The notes under the pieces are model-generated. The model was not told the DNA's origin, searched no databases, and saw only the letters and a list, made by a program, of their open reading frames with translations. Below are positions 26,203-34,280 of a stretch of 62,748 bases of DNA, piece after piece. Origin of the DNA: Chitinophagaceae bacterium. Its GTDB lineage: Bacteria > Bacteroidota > Bacteroidia > Chitinophagales > Chitinophagaceae. The DNA is taken from the NCBI GenBank assembly GCA_947476485.1, contig CANJQU010000014.1, positions 1-62,748 on the forward strand, given 5' to 3'. The first letter of the stretch is position 1. Each line of letters begins with the position of its first letter. The position numbers and the translations under genes are program-made.

Positions 26203-26499
26203 TTATTTATTTTGAATCGGTTGCCCGGGAGCAGGGACATTATTATAATTGGTAGGGGCCGGGATGCTTCTGGTGGGGTCTGCGTAGTTTGCATTGCCCG
26301 TATATGGGCCGGCAGTGCGGTTCGGGGGCGGGTTGGTCTGCATGGCGTTATTACTGAACATAGAATTGTTCTGATGATAATTCGGGAGCTGGAAGGGATT
26401 ATAGACAGGCGGCGGTGGCGTCAGTGCAGTATCCCGGCGTATTTGTGCATGGAGCGTGGTTGTGAGTAAAACACTTAATATTATCAGTATCTTTTTCAT
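26203..26499 (-). CDS. Small secreted Pro/Asn-rich protein
   Basis: A 98-residue product with a clean signal peptide (MKKILIILSVLLTTTLHA, then Q). The mature part is low complexity and rich in Pro, Asn, Thr and Tyr (TPPPPVYNPFQLPNYHQ). It has no cysteine. The signal peptide is very like those of the two genes downstream on the same strand (MKKILI in the 25525 gene), so the three may share ancestry at the N-terminus. Function unknown. Confidence 0.65.
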   Translation of the reverse strand: MKKILIILSVLLTTTLHAQIRRDTALTPPPPVYNPFQLPNYHQNNSMFSNNAMQTNPPPNRTAGPYTGNANYADPTRSIPAPTNYNNVPAPGQPIQNK

Positions 26500-26912
26500 A
26501 TGAATGGTTGTTCCTATTACTAAGAATAAAATCGTTCCAACCGAAGGGGCCAGCCAGGTGGAATTTATTGAAGAGGCGCTTTGGGAAAAATTGCTCAGTT
26601 TTCGGAAAAAAAACGTTGTTGCACTACTTTCTATTGATAATCAATAAACTAAGTAAAAATCGTTGCTCATTTCTTGCTCACTATTGCTCATTTCTTACTC
26701 ACTTTATATCTAATTATTTTTAACGTGGGTAATATTTTCTTGTGAAAATCGCAAATGGAGCGAGCATGCTAAGAAGAGGAGAACGCTGGAAAACGGTGAA
26801 ATCTGAGACAAAGGTAGTAAGCAAAATAACACGCTCCAACACCATTTAGTTATAGCACCGAAGGGTTTGTCTATATAGTATCTACCACAAAGACCGAGGC
26901 TTGTTTTGTGGG
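26500..26912. other. Intergenic region, no gene seen
   Basis: This 413-base stretch shows no convincing coding sequence. A short direct repeat (TGCTCATTTCTT followed by G/A CTCACT) occurs twice around 26663-26705. CAAAGGTA at 26809-26816 is the complement of a perfect -7 element (TACCTTTG) for the minus strand, but it would leave a ~300-base leader before the 26203 gene. Confidence 0.4.
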
Positions 26913-28826
26913 TTACTGTTTAATGATCTTGTTTATTGTTCTCTGTCCTTCTTCGGCAGTTAACTCCAACAGGTAGATGCCTGCCGGAAGTTCTTTTATG
27001 CTGATGGTATTGCAGCTTTGCTGCAGTATACCTTGCTGAACGGGAGTACCGACCACGCTCAGTATTCTATAGTCTGCCGGACTTGTAATGTTATCAATAT
27101 GCAGCTCATTTTTTACCGGATTGGGATAGACCTCTCCCCGGCCCTCTCCACTTCGACTGCCGCTCAGTGCAGGCTCCGAAGAGGGGGTGATGCCTGTTGT
27201 ACTTGCCGTAACCGTACTCACCGCCGACATAGTACTATCATAACACCCCTCTCCGGGCAGCACTGTGGCGGTGATATGGTCTGTGCCGGAGGGCTTGGTG
27301 TAGGTGGTGGTGGGCACAGCGGTGGTGCTGAACAGCACGGCATTATTATACCAGTTAAGCGCATAGCCGGTACCTGCGCCAGCTACTGTGGCATTGACGG
27401 TGACTATGCTGCCTACCGGGGCTGCTGCCGGCGCAGTGACCGAGATAGTAGGTGTGGTGACGGGCAGCACAGACATAATGATACTATTGCTGCTGGTAAC
27501 CGCACTGGTGCAGGGGCTGGTGGCCGTAGCTACACAGCGTATGCTGTCTTCATCTGCCGGGGCATAGGTATAAGTGCTGGCTGTTGCGCCTGCTACCGGG
27601 CTGCCATTTACGTACCATTGGTAAGTGATAGCACCACTACTCGCGGCAGCGGCAGCAGTAAAGGTGGCTGGTGTGCCTGCGCAGGCGGTGGCTATAAGTG
27701 TGGAAATGGCATTGGTGAGCGTGATGGGAGTGGATGGGTAGGTGACTTTGCGTACTCTTTGATTATTTTTATCGGCAATATACAAATTGCCGCAATTATC
27801 CAATGCTACATTTTGAGGCCAATTAAGTTTTGCCGCTGTCGCCGGGCCTGAATCACCACTAAAACCGGCCACCCCGGTGCCAGCGATAGTATGAATAATA
27901 CCTGAAATATCTACTTTTTCTAAACGTTCATTCATATAATCTGCAATGTAAATGCTTCCACTACCATCAACGGCGACTCCAAGCGGAGCAATACGTGAGT
28001 TGGTAGCAAGTAAGCCATCTCCCAAATATGGGCTACCAATATTATCTCCGGTGCCTGCAACTCTACTAATAATACCCGTAGATACGTCTATCTTACGAAT
28101 GGATGCAGAACTATCTGTACAATAAATATTTCCTAAAGCGTCCGTACAAACGCCAAACATGCCACTTATTGTAGCTGCTGTAGCAGCACCACCATCGCCG
28201 GTATTTGTAGCGATCCCTGTGCCGGCAATTGTGGTCATAATGCCAGATGCATCAACTTTTCTTACTCTGTAGCTCCCGCCATCATTTATATAAAGATTAC
28301 CTAAATTATCTACCGCAATACCTTGTGCCCCATCGCTGGTTTTGGATGTAGTAGCTGGTAGTCCGTCCCCACTAAAGCCAGAAACGCCCGTACCTGCAAC
28401 AGTATTGATTATCCCAGTGCTAGCATCTATTTTGCGGATGCGCCAATTTAGAGCATCATTTATATATACATTACCCGCGTTGTCTACCGCTACAAATGAA
28501 ACATGGTTAAGTTGTGCTGTTGTGGCAAGTATTCCATCTCCGTTATAACCAGCTATTCCAGTACCTGCGATTGTTGTAATTATGCCAGTTACAGGATCAA
28601 CTTTTTTTACTTTATTATAGTTACCAGCAGCTATATATATGTAGCCGGACTGATCCACGGCAAGCCCGCCAAACAATCCTATTTGTGCAACTGTAGCGGA
28701 CACGCCATCTGCCATACTACTACCGCCACCAGCAATTGTTGTAATAGTTTGCCCATGGGCATTCAACTTGCTGCATGCAATTGAGAAAAATAAAAGAAAA
28801 AACTTTACGGGCAGTTTCATTTTCAC
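26913..28826 (-). CDS. NHL-repeat protein with T9SS sorting domain
   Basis: A 637-residue secreted protein. After the signal peptide come six or so NHL beta-propeller blades with a strongly repeated pattern (TTIAGTGIAGYNGDG, VAVDNAGNVYI, RIRKIDASTGIINTVAGTG). Ig-like domains follow (ITYQWYVNGSPVAGATASTY and LNWYNNAVLFSTTAVP). The C-terminal type A sorting domain reads VYPNPVKNELHIDNI to AGIYLLELTAEEGQRTINKI. T9SS would export it and anchor or release it at the surface. The linker just before the sorting domain (SGSRSGEGRGE) is encoded by a copy of a dispersed DNA repeat at 27129. Confidence 0.9.
   Translation of the reverse strand: MKMKLPVKFFLLFFSIACSKLNAHGQTITTIAGGGSSMADGVSATVAQIGLFGGLAVDQSGYIYIAAGNYNKVKKVDPVTGIITTIAGTGIAGYNGDGILATTAQLNHVSFVAVDNAGNVYINDALNWRIRKIDASTGIINTVAGTGVSGFSGDGLPATTSKTSDGAQGIAVDNLGNLYINDGGSYRVRKVDASGIMTTIAGTGIATNTGDGGAATAATISGMFGVCTDALGNIYCTDSSASIRKIDVSTGIISRVAGTGDNIGSPYLGDGLLATNSRIAPLGVAVDGSGSIYIADYMNERLEKVDISGIIHTIAGTGVAGFSGDSGPATAAKLNWPQNVALDNCGNLYIADKNNQRVRKVTYPSTPITLTNAISTLIATACAGTPATFTAAAAASSGAITYQWYVNGSPVAGATASTYTYAPADEDSIRCVATATSPCTSAVTSSNSIIMSVLPVTTPTISVTAPAAAPVGSIVTVNATVAGAGTGYALNWYNNAVLFSTTAVPTTTYTKPSGTDHITATVLPGEGCYDSTMSAVSTVTASTTGITPSSEPALSGSRSGEGRGEVYPNPVKNELHIDNITSPADYRILSVVGTPVQQGILQQSCNTISIKELPAGIYLLELTAEEGQRTINKIIKQ
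27129..27168. repeat. CTCTCC dispersed repeat within a coding region
   Basis: ACCTCTCCCCGGCCCTCTCC is shared with the intergenic-type copies at 29201 and 42311. It is followed by CACTTCGACTGCCGCTCA, similar to sequence at 4863. It is read in frame as part of the linker before the T9SS domain of the NHL protein. Confidence 0.6.
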
Positions 28827-28859
28827 ATAATCAGCGTTGATTAATACATTTATTAATTA

Positions 28860-29279
28860 TCATACAACAAATAATTGTTTCGAACCTGGTCCTGTACCTC
28901 TGGTTATTGAGTATATCGCACCTGCGGGAAGAGAAAGGTATGAGGCAACATCTGGAATATTTATCGCAACAAGTTCGTCCACCCAAAATGCGCTTGGTAC
29001 GCCCATAGTAGCAGGATCTACAGATGCCACTAAAGTATTTCCAAAAACAGCCGTATTAGGGAAGCCGCCATCGCTGTTATTGAGACCACCGAGTACTACA
29101 GAGCAAGAGCCGGAGACGGTATTGCCAAAACCGCTGAAGATGCCGGAGTGTTTAGTGCCTGCGGCCACAGTGTTTCCTTGCCCACCGCCTATGCTGCAAG
29201 GGACCTCTCCCCGGCCCTCTCCGAAGGAGAGGGTGAAGTTGCGCACCCATGTCCTGTAGACACATATTTTACGGGTCAT
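28860..29279 (-). CDS. Fragment of adhesin-head repeat protein
   Basis: The 139-residue frame has a repetitive Gly/Ser/Asn segment (CSIGGGQGNTVAAGTKHSGI, FSGFGNTVSGSCSVVLGGLN) like left-handed beta-roll head repeats of trimeric adhesins or tail fibres. A C-terminal part (VDELVAINIPDVASYLSLPAG) follows. No signal peptide is present. The first ~27 residues are largely encoded by a dispersed repeat (LSFGEGRGEV from the copy at 29201-29250). This looks like the C-terminal remnant of a larger surface protein whose front was replaced by repeat DNA. It may be a pseudogene. It ends 33 bases upstream of the NHL gene. Confidence 0.5.
   Translation of the reverse strand: MTRKICVYRTWVRNFTLSFGEGRGEVPCSIGGGQGNTVAAGTKHSGIFSGFGNTVSGSCSVVLGGLNNSDGGFPNTAVFGNTLVASVDPATMGVPSAFWVDELVAINIPDVASYLSLPAGAIYSITRGTGPGSKQLFVV
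29201..29250. repeat. CTCTCC dispersed hairpin repeat, read in frame
   Basis: GGACCTCTCCCCGGCCCTCT followed by CCGAAGGAGAGGGTGAAG contains the hairpin CCCTCTCC-GAA-GGAGAGGG. It closely matches 42311-42352. It overlaps the 5' part of the frame at 28860-29279. Confidence 0.7.
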
Positions 29280-29477
29280 TGTTCAATACCAATTATTTAA
29301 TATGAAGGTAATGAATTATCTATAAGATAGCGTTTCCCCTTCAGCTAAAATAAAATCCAAGAATAATTTTTTTGATTATTAAAGAATCTGCAAAAATGGT
29401 TTTTAAATTGTCATCTGCCACAGACCGGCTCTCCATTATTGATTTAGCCACTATGTGTATTGGTATAAATAATCAGC

Positions 29478-29503
29478 TTGCAAAGCATATTTCAGTATTT
29501 TTG
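29478..29503 (+). promoter_or_regulatory. nfuA promoter
   Basis: TATTTTTG at 29496-29503 fits TAnnTTTG. TTGCAAA at 29478-29484 is a reasonable -33 element. The preferred ATG at 29521 would have a leader of about ten bases. Confidence 0.6.
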
Positions 29504-29520
29504 TGCTAAATATCATTGCG

Positions 29521-30111
29521 ATGCTGAAGACAGGAAACACGATTGTGAGTATTTATACCGAAATGACCCCGAACCCGGAGACTATGAAGTTTGTGGCTAA
29601 TAAGCTGCTGTATCCCGGCAAGAGTATTGATTTCCCCGATGAATCTTCTGCTGCGCCATCTCCGCTGGCAAAGGAATTGTTCGCTTTCCCGTTTATCAGG
29701 AGCGTATTTATCGCCAGCAACTTTGTTACGCTCACCAAAACCCCTGAAACAAACTGGGACGATGTGATCCCATCTATACGCCAGTTTCTGAAAGAGTACC
29801 TGGAAGAAGGAAAAGCAGTGATCAACGAAGACCAGGTGGTGATAAAACCTGATACTCATGTTATTAGCGCCGGCGATGAAGACGTTGTTGTAAGGATAAA
29901 AGAACTACTTGAGAACTACGTGAAACCAGCCGTGGAAATGGATGGCGGAGCTATAAGCTTCAAGGGATTTGATAATGGCACAGTGAAACTGATGCTGCAG
30001 GGCTCATGCAGCGGTTGCCCCTCTTCTATGATCACCCTGAAAACAGGCATAGAAGGTATGATGAAGCGAATGATACCCGAAGTAAAGGAAGTGGTGGCAG
30101 AAGCGGAATAA
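29521..30111 (+). CDS. nfuA: NfuA-type Fe-S cluster carrier
   Basis: Nfu proteins receive 4Fe-4S clusters from the assembly scaffold and pass them to target enzymes. The product of about 196 residues has an N-terminal Nfu_N domain (IYTEMTPNPETMKFVANKLL, FPFIRSVFIASNFVTLTK). The NifU C-terminal domain (VRIKELLENYVKPAVEMDGG) carries the ligand motif CSGC (about C163 and C166). Start 29521 (MLKTGNTIVSIY) is preferred over a TTG or GTG-like start 18 bases earlier because of the promoter position. No suf or isc genes are adjacent. Confidence 0.93.
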   Translation: MLKTGNTIVSIYTEMTPNPETMKFVANKLLYPGKSIDFPDESSAAPSPLAKELFAFPFIRSVFIASNFVTLTKTPETNWDDVIPSIRQFLKEYLEEGKAVINEDQVVIKPDTHVISAGDEDVVVRIKELLENYVKPAVEMDGGAISFKGFDNGTVKLMLQGSCSGCPSSMITLKTGIEGMMKRMIPEVKEVVAEAE

Positions 30112-30339
30112 AGCAAAGGGTAAAAGGCAAAAGCAAAAAGTTGCTCTAAATGAGTATTTATTGGATTTGAAACGATATTATTACGGCTGGGGTGTCCCCG
30201 GCCGTATGTTTTTAATACTGCGCTTATTGTCCTATTTTTATCCTTTCTTATCATTAAACAAAAAGCAAAAAAAGCAAGATGTGCGGGTTTTATTGATATA
30301 CTCACTTTCGGCTTTTGACTTTTAACTTTTGACTTAAAA

Positions 30340-31425
30340 ATGGGCATCCAAAATAATTACGTAGCTATAATGGCAGGTGGTATTGGCAGCAGGTTCTGGC
30401 CGGAAAGCCGTACCCACCATCCTAAACAATTCCTTGACCTATTGGGCACCGGCCGTTCGCTGATACAGTGGACTTACAATCGCTTCAAACATATTTGCCC
30501 TAAGGAGAACATCTACTTTATTACCAATGAGCAATATATAACCACGCTGAAGCAACAGATACCGGAACTGAATGATCACAATATTATCAGTGAGCCTTCC
30601 CGGAAAAATACTGCGCCCTGTGCCGCTTACTTTGCACATAAGATAATGGCGCTAAATCCTATGGCGAACATCATTATGTCGCCGGCTGACCACCTGATAA
30701 TGGACGAGCATGCTTTTGAGCGCACCGCTCATGAGGCGCTGGATTTTGTGGCGCACCATAAATGCCTGCTTACCCTGGGCATCAAACCAACCCGCCCTGA
30801 TACTGGTTATGGCTACATACAATATGACCAGGAGCAGGAAGTGGACAAGAGCTACCGGGTAAAGACATTTACCGAAAAGCCATCCCTGGAGCTTGCCCAA
30901 ACTTTTTTGAAAAGCGGGGATTTTCTCTGGAACTCCGGCATATTTGTATGGAATGTGAATACCATAATGGAAGCGCTGGAACATTTCCTGCCGGAAATGA
31001 ACGATGTTTTCCTGCAGGCCAACGGTGTATACAATACACCCGCAGAGCACGATGCCATTACCAAGCTTTATCCGCACTGCACCAATATTTCCATTGACTA
31101 TGGTATCATGGAGAAAGCAAGGAATGTATATGTGATCCCATCTTACTTTGGCTGGTGCGATCTAGGCACGTGGGAGTCGGCTTATGACAACTGCAATAAG
31201 GACTACCTGGGCAATGCCGTGCTGGGCAACAACGTAATGGTTATAGATGCCTCACAGTGCATGATCAAAGCGCCTAACGAAAAACTAGTGGTACTTCAGG
31301 GTCTTGAAAATTTCATCGTTGTAGATACCCCGGATATACTGCTGATCTGTGAACGAAACAGGGAACAGCAGATAAAGGAATACGTAGCTGAGGTGAAGAG
31401 GAATAAGGGGGATAAGTACTTATAA
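30340..31425 (+). CDS. manC: Mannose-1-phosphate guanylyltransferase
   Basis: The enzyme makes GDP-mannose from GTP and mannose-1-phosphate for O-antigen, capsule or glycoprotein synthesis. The 361-residue product has the nucleotidyltransferase signature AGGIGSRFWPESRTHHPKQF, the SRKNTAPC and SPADHLI motifs, FTEKP, and the FLWNSGIFVW loop typical of GDP-mannose pyrophosphorylases. It is the single-domain form, lacking a fused phosphomannose isomerase. Neighbours do not form an obvious polysaccharide cluster. Confidence 0.93.
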   Translation: MGIQNNYVAIMAGGIGSRFWPESRTHHPKQFLDLLGTGRSLIQWTYNRFKHICPKENIYFITNEQYITTLKQQIPELNDHNIISEPSRKNTAPCAAYFAHKIMALNPMANIIMSPADHLIMDEHAFERTAHEALDFVAHHKCLLTLGIKPTRPDTGYGYIQYDQEQEVDKSYRVKTFTEKPSLELAQTFLKSGDFLWNSGIFVWNVNTIMEALEHFLPEMNDVFLQANGVYNTPAEHDAITKLYPHCTNISIDYGIMEKARNVYVIPSYFGWCDLGTWESAYDNCNKDYLGNAVLGNNVMVIDASQCMIKAPNEKLVVLQGLENFIVVDTPDILLICERNREQQIKEYVAEVKRNKGDKYL

Positions 31426-31450
31426 CCCCCTGTCCCCCTGAAGGGGGAAC
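31424..31450. repeat. CCCCCTGAAGGGGG dispersed hairpin
   Basis: AACCCCCTGTCCCCCTGAAG followed by GGGGAAC forms a CCCCC-TGAA-GGGGG type hairpin that begins at the manC stop. It may act as a terminator. It resembles a repeat type common in Bacteroidota gene gaps. Confidence 0.6.
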
Positions 31451-31515
31451 CATGCATTTAGCTATTGTTCTTAATATCAGCTTGGAAATATAATTTAGCA
31501 TATTGCTTTGTTTGT

Positions 31516-31893
31516 ATGGAGAAGAAAATGTTTTTGGGGGCTTCTAATCTGATCTTTGAAAATGCGAAGTCTTTAAGATACAATCCAACCAATGCTGAGT
31601 TAGTATTATGGGGTTATTTAAAGCAGCGACCGTTAGGGTTTAAATTCAGAAGACAGCATCCAATTGCTTCCTTTATTGCGGATTTTTATTGTCATGAATT
31701 GAAACTGATCATTGAGGTAGATGGTGCTGTACGTGCCGATAGTGAGGTTGCGATTAATGATATGGAGCGTCAAACATTTCTTGAGGCTTCGGGCATTCAC
31801 TTTTTGCGTTTCACGAATAATTAAGTTGAAAAACATCTCGATTCAGTTGTAAATAGAATAGAAGATCATTTTAGAAAACAGAAAAATGGCTGA
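31516..31893 (+). pseudogene. DUF559 endonuclease-like gene with premature stop
   Basis: The frame starts at ATG 31516 and encodes a DUF559 (Vsr-like, PD-(D/E)XK-related) domain: NPTNAELVLWGYLKQRPLG, FKFRRQHPIASFIADFYCHE, LKLIIEVDGAVR, ending in HFLRFTNN. A TAA at 31822-31824 ends it at 102 residues. The same frame continues past the stop as VEKHLDSVVNRIEDHFRKQ, the usual C-terminal helix of the family. So a single sense codon (probably GAA) has become TAA. The extended frame ends at 31893 and would overlap the next gene by eight bases. The catalytic region is upstream of the stop, so residual activity is possible. Confidence 0.7.
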
Positions 31894-33097
31894 TAACATG
31901 AGTAATGCCCGGGAACGAGGGACAGGCAACGAGGGAAAGCCCCTTCAGGGGTTTGGGGTTAAACATTCTGCTTCCGGAACGACCATTTTCACGGTTATGT
32001 CGGCTTTGGCAACTCAGCATAACGCCATTAACCTTTCCCAGGGCTTTCCTGACTTTCATATAGATGAGGCGCTGTCTGCTGCGCTTGGTGATGCAGCACG
32101 TAACGGCTTTAACCAATATGCACCAATGCCGGGCCTACCGGCACTGAGGCAGGAAATAGCGGCAAACTTTAAGAAGCGCTATGGCGTGGATATTAATGCC
32201 GATACAGAAATAACGGTGACACCGGGAGCTACCTATGCCATCTATACTGCGTTTACCGCTGTGCTGCAACCAGGAGATGAAGCGATAGTGTTGGAACCCG
32301 CGTATGACAGCTACATCCCTAACATAGAAATGAACGGCGCCAAAGCTGTAACAGTGGCTTTACATGCTCCTGACTTCCATGTTGACTGGAGTAAGGTTAA
32401 AGATGCAGTGACTCCAAAAACAAGAGCGATCATCATCAATACCCCCCACAACCCTACGGGGGCAATATGGGCTAAGAGCGACTGGGATGAACTTGCCAAT
32501 TTAGTGAGAGATACCAATATCGTGATACTCTCTGATGAAGTGTATGAACAGCTCGTGTTTGATGGCGAGCGGCACTATAGTGTATTGGAGCATCCCGAAC
32601 TGAGGCAGCGCAGCTTTGCGCTTTACTCCTTTGGTAAGGTATATAACTGCACCGGCTGGAAGATGGGCTATTGTATTGCTCCCCCTGACTTTACCGTTGC
32701 CTTCCGCCGGATACACCAGTTTGTGGGGTTCACCACGAATACTCCTGCGCAACATGCGCTTGCTCATATTCTTGCTCATGGCACCGCTGAGCCGGTACAT
32801 GCCCTCATGCAGCGCAAGCGCGACCACTTTCTTTCGCTCATAAAAGACACACCTTTTACTATACATAAACCTGCTAAGGGCAGTTACTTCCAGGTGGCCA
32901 GCTACGAGCGCATCAGCAATATGCCGGATATGGAGTTTGCCCAGTGGCTTACCAGGGAATATGGCGTGGCTACTATACCGGTAAGTGCGTTCTATAAAAA
33001 CAAGCACGATGACAAGCTGATCAGGTTCTGCTTTTCGAAGAAGGAAGAAACGCTTAATGATGCGGTGGAAAGACTGAGAAAGTTGCCTATGTTATAG
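31886..33097 (+). CDS. Methionine-type PLP aminotransferase (YbdL-like)
   Basis: A fold-type I aminotransferase of 403 residues. Key features are SQGFPDF (about 51-57), TPGATYAIY, NTPHNPTG (185-192), SDEVYEQLVF (216-225) and the PLP lysine K251 in SFGKVYNCTGWKMGY. The GWKxGY motif points to the kynurenine aminotransferase/YbdL group, which prefers methionine, glutamine or kynurenine. It could close the methionine salvage pathway, but no salvage genes are near. The first ~30 residues are extra: a segment reading EGKPLQGFGV is encoded by a dispersed repeat (31933-31961), and family homology starts around GTTIFTVMSALA. Confidence 0.92.
   Translation: MADNMSNARERGTGNEGKPLQGFGVKHSASGTTIFTVMSALATQHNAINLSQGFPDFHIDEALSAALGDAARNGFNQYAPMPGLPALRQEIAANFKKRYGVDINADTEITVTPGATYAIYTAFTAVLQPGDEAIVLEPAYDSYIPNIEMNGAKAVTVALHAPDFHVDWSKVKDAVTPKTRAIIINTPHNPTGAIWAKSDWDELANLVRDTNIVILSDEVYEQLVFDGERHYSVLEHPELRQRSFALYSFGKVYNCTGWKMGYCIAPPDFTVAFRRIHQFVGFTTNTPAQHALAHILAHGTAEPVHALMQRKRDHFLSLIKDTPFTIHKPAKGSYFQVASYERISNMPDMEFAQWLTREYGVATIPVSAFYKNKHDDKLIRFCFSKKEETLNDAVERLRKLPML
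31933..31961. repeat. CCCCTTCAGGGG dispersed repeat in an N-terminus
   Basis: GGGAAAGCCCCTTCAGGGGT followed by TTGGGGTTA contains the hairpin CCCC-TTCA-GGGG. It is related to the repeat at 31424 and lies in frame in the aminotransferase N-terminal extension. Confidence 0.6.
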
Positions 33098-33160
33098 CAA
33101 GCTTGATTCGGCGTAAGTGTATCCGGGCAATGGAAAAAGTCCGATATTATTTATATTATC

Positions 33161-33168
33161 TATCTTTG
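33161..33168 (+). promoter_or_regulatory. Promoter -7 element of the VapC-type TA pair
   Basis: TATCTTTG matches TAnnTTTG exactly, with GCAG following. It lies 29 bases before the antitoxin ATG at 33198. Confidence 0.65.
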
Positions 33169-33197
33169 CAGCAGCAGAAACTAGAAAATAAAATCGA

Positions 33198-33422
33198 ATG
33201 GACAGTACCCTAAAATATGATCTTCTAGGCCCTCTTGAAAAAAAAGAGGTACAGGATTTTATTGACTTCCTGTTTAGCAAAAAAATAAGTTCTCATAAGC
33301 CTAACTCTACAGATGATTACAAAAAGCATCTACTTTCTGTTTCTGTGTGGAGTAAGAAGGACCTTAAGGTATTTGAAGAAAACAAAAACCTGTTTGATCA
33401 ATGGCAGCCCCCGGTATGGTAG
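33198..33422 (+). CDS. DUF2281-like antitoxin of VapC-type pair
   Basis: A 74-residue protein. Its front (LKYDLLGPLEKKEVQDFIDF, LFSKK) resembles the DUF2281 pattern of a leucine-rich helix followed by EV.DFIDFL. Its back (SVSVWSKKDLKVFEENKNLF) probably embraces the toxin. Its last codons overlap the toxin start (ATG at 33416 inside the W-stop end), which is typical of translationally coupled toxin-antitoxin pairs. Confidence 0.8.
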   Translation: MDSTLKYDLLGPLEKKEVQDFIDFLFSKKISSHKPNSTDDYKKHLLSVSVWSKKDLKVFEENKNLFDQWQPPVW

Positions 33423-33787
33423 TAGATTCGGGAGTCTTTATAGAACATCTGCGGTCTAAAGACAAGACCAAAACAATCTTGTATTCGATTACCGGCATAA
33501 GTCAGTTATATGTTTCCGCTGTTACTTTGTATGAATTATACATGGGCGCACCAACTAAGGAAAAGAAAAATGATATTCAGCTAATCACAAAAAATATTTC
33601 AGTAATTCCCTTTAGCGATATAGTTGCCCTTAAGGCGTCCGAAATTTACCACGAGCTCAGAAAAACAAATCAAATGATTGAATTTCGGGACATCTTTATT
33701 GGCGCAACTTGTATCGTTTATAATATCCCGTTAAAAACGACTAACGTTAAGCATTTCAATCGAATCAAGGGCATTGAGCTTTCTTAA
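33416..33787 (+). CDS. VapC-type PIN-domain ribonuclease toxin
   Basis: A 123-residue PIN domain with its acidic metal-binding residues in place: D4 (MVVDSGVFIEHLR), the glutamate in VTLYELYMGAP and the aspartate in FRDIFIGATC. It ends in TTNVKHFNRIKGIEL, a usual VapC C-terminus. VapC toxins cut specific tRNA or rRNA sites. The start at 33416 is preferred over 33401 because it gives the standard MVVDS N-terminus and overlaps the antitoxin stop. Confidence 0.88.
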   Translation: MVVDSGVFIEHLRSKDKTKTILYSITGISQLYVSAVTLYELYMGAPTKEKKNDIQLITKNISVIPFSDIVALKASEIYHELRKTNQMIEFRDIFIGATCIVYNIPLKTTNVKHFNRIKGIELS

Positions 33788-33797
33788 ATTATACAGG

Positions 33798-34262
33798 ATG
33801 CTCATTCATAAGCCTTCCCGAAACATAGCGCTCTCTTTCATTTACTTTTTCTTATCCACTGTCATAACATGGTGGTTCATATACTGTGGAACCGCGCTTT
33901 ACCATTTCGATGAGCAGAAAATGTTGCTGTCCTGCTGCATAGCTGGTGGTAAGTGGGCATTGCAGATAGTTGCTGCGTTGGTGTTTCTCGGAGATAAGAA
34001 ATGGCTGTTCATCCGACGAATTGCGTTCACCTGCTTTATTGGTTCTTGTATTTTACTTCCTTATTGTTTCGCACCCATAAGGAACATGATACCCGGAAAT
34101 CCCTTTCTCGTTTCTCTTATTGCGGCCGTAGCTGCCATGCTGATCCTTTACTACCGTAGCGTGGGTAGTACGGCTATTTCTATCAAATGGTATTTCGGTT
34201 GGGTGTGCTGCCTGGCGGTTGCTATTAGTTTGCAGCTTACGGTGGTGTTCCATGTACTTTAA
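33798..34262 (+). CDS. Four-helix membrane protein of unknown function
   Basis: A 154-residue protein with four predicted membrane segments: ALSFIYFFLSTVITWWFIYC, WALQIVAALVFLG, IAFTCFIGSCILLPYCF with FLVSLIAAVAAMLILYY, and WVCCLAVAISLQLTVVFHVL. No family is recognised. The start at ATG 33798 is chosen over TTG 33774, which lies inside the VapC gene. It ends 18 bases before glcD, whose promoter-like motif overlaps this gap. Confidence 0.7.
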   Translation: MLIHKPSRNIALSFIYFFLSTVITWWFIYCGTALYHFDEQKMLLSCCIAGGKWALQIVAALVFLGDKKWLFIRRIAFTCFIGSCILLPYCFAPIRNMIPGNPFLVSLIAAVAAMLILYYRSVGSTAISIKWYFGWVCCLAVAISLQLTVVFHVL

Positions 34263-34280
34263 AATTCCCATCTTTGCAGT

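Noticed and set aside
26508-26723. Small plus-strand frame in the 26.5-26.9 kb gap
   Set aside because: Composition is Phe/Lys/Ser-rich with no start signal, domain or signal peptide; it overlaps repeated TGCTCATTTCTT sequence.
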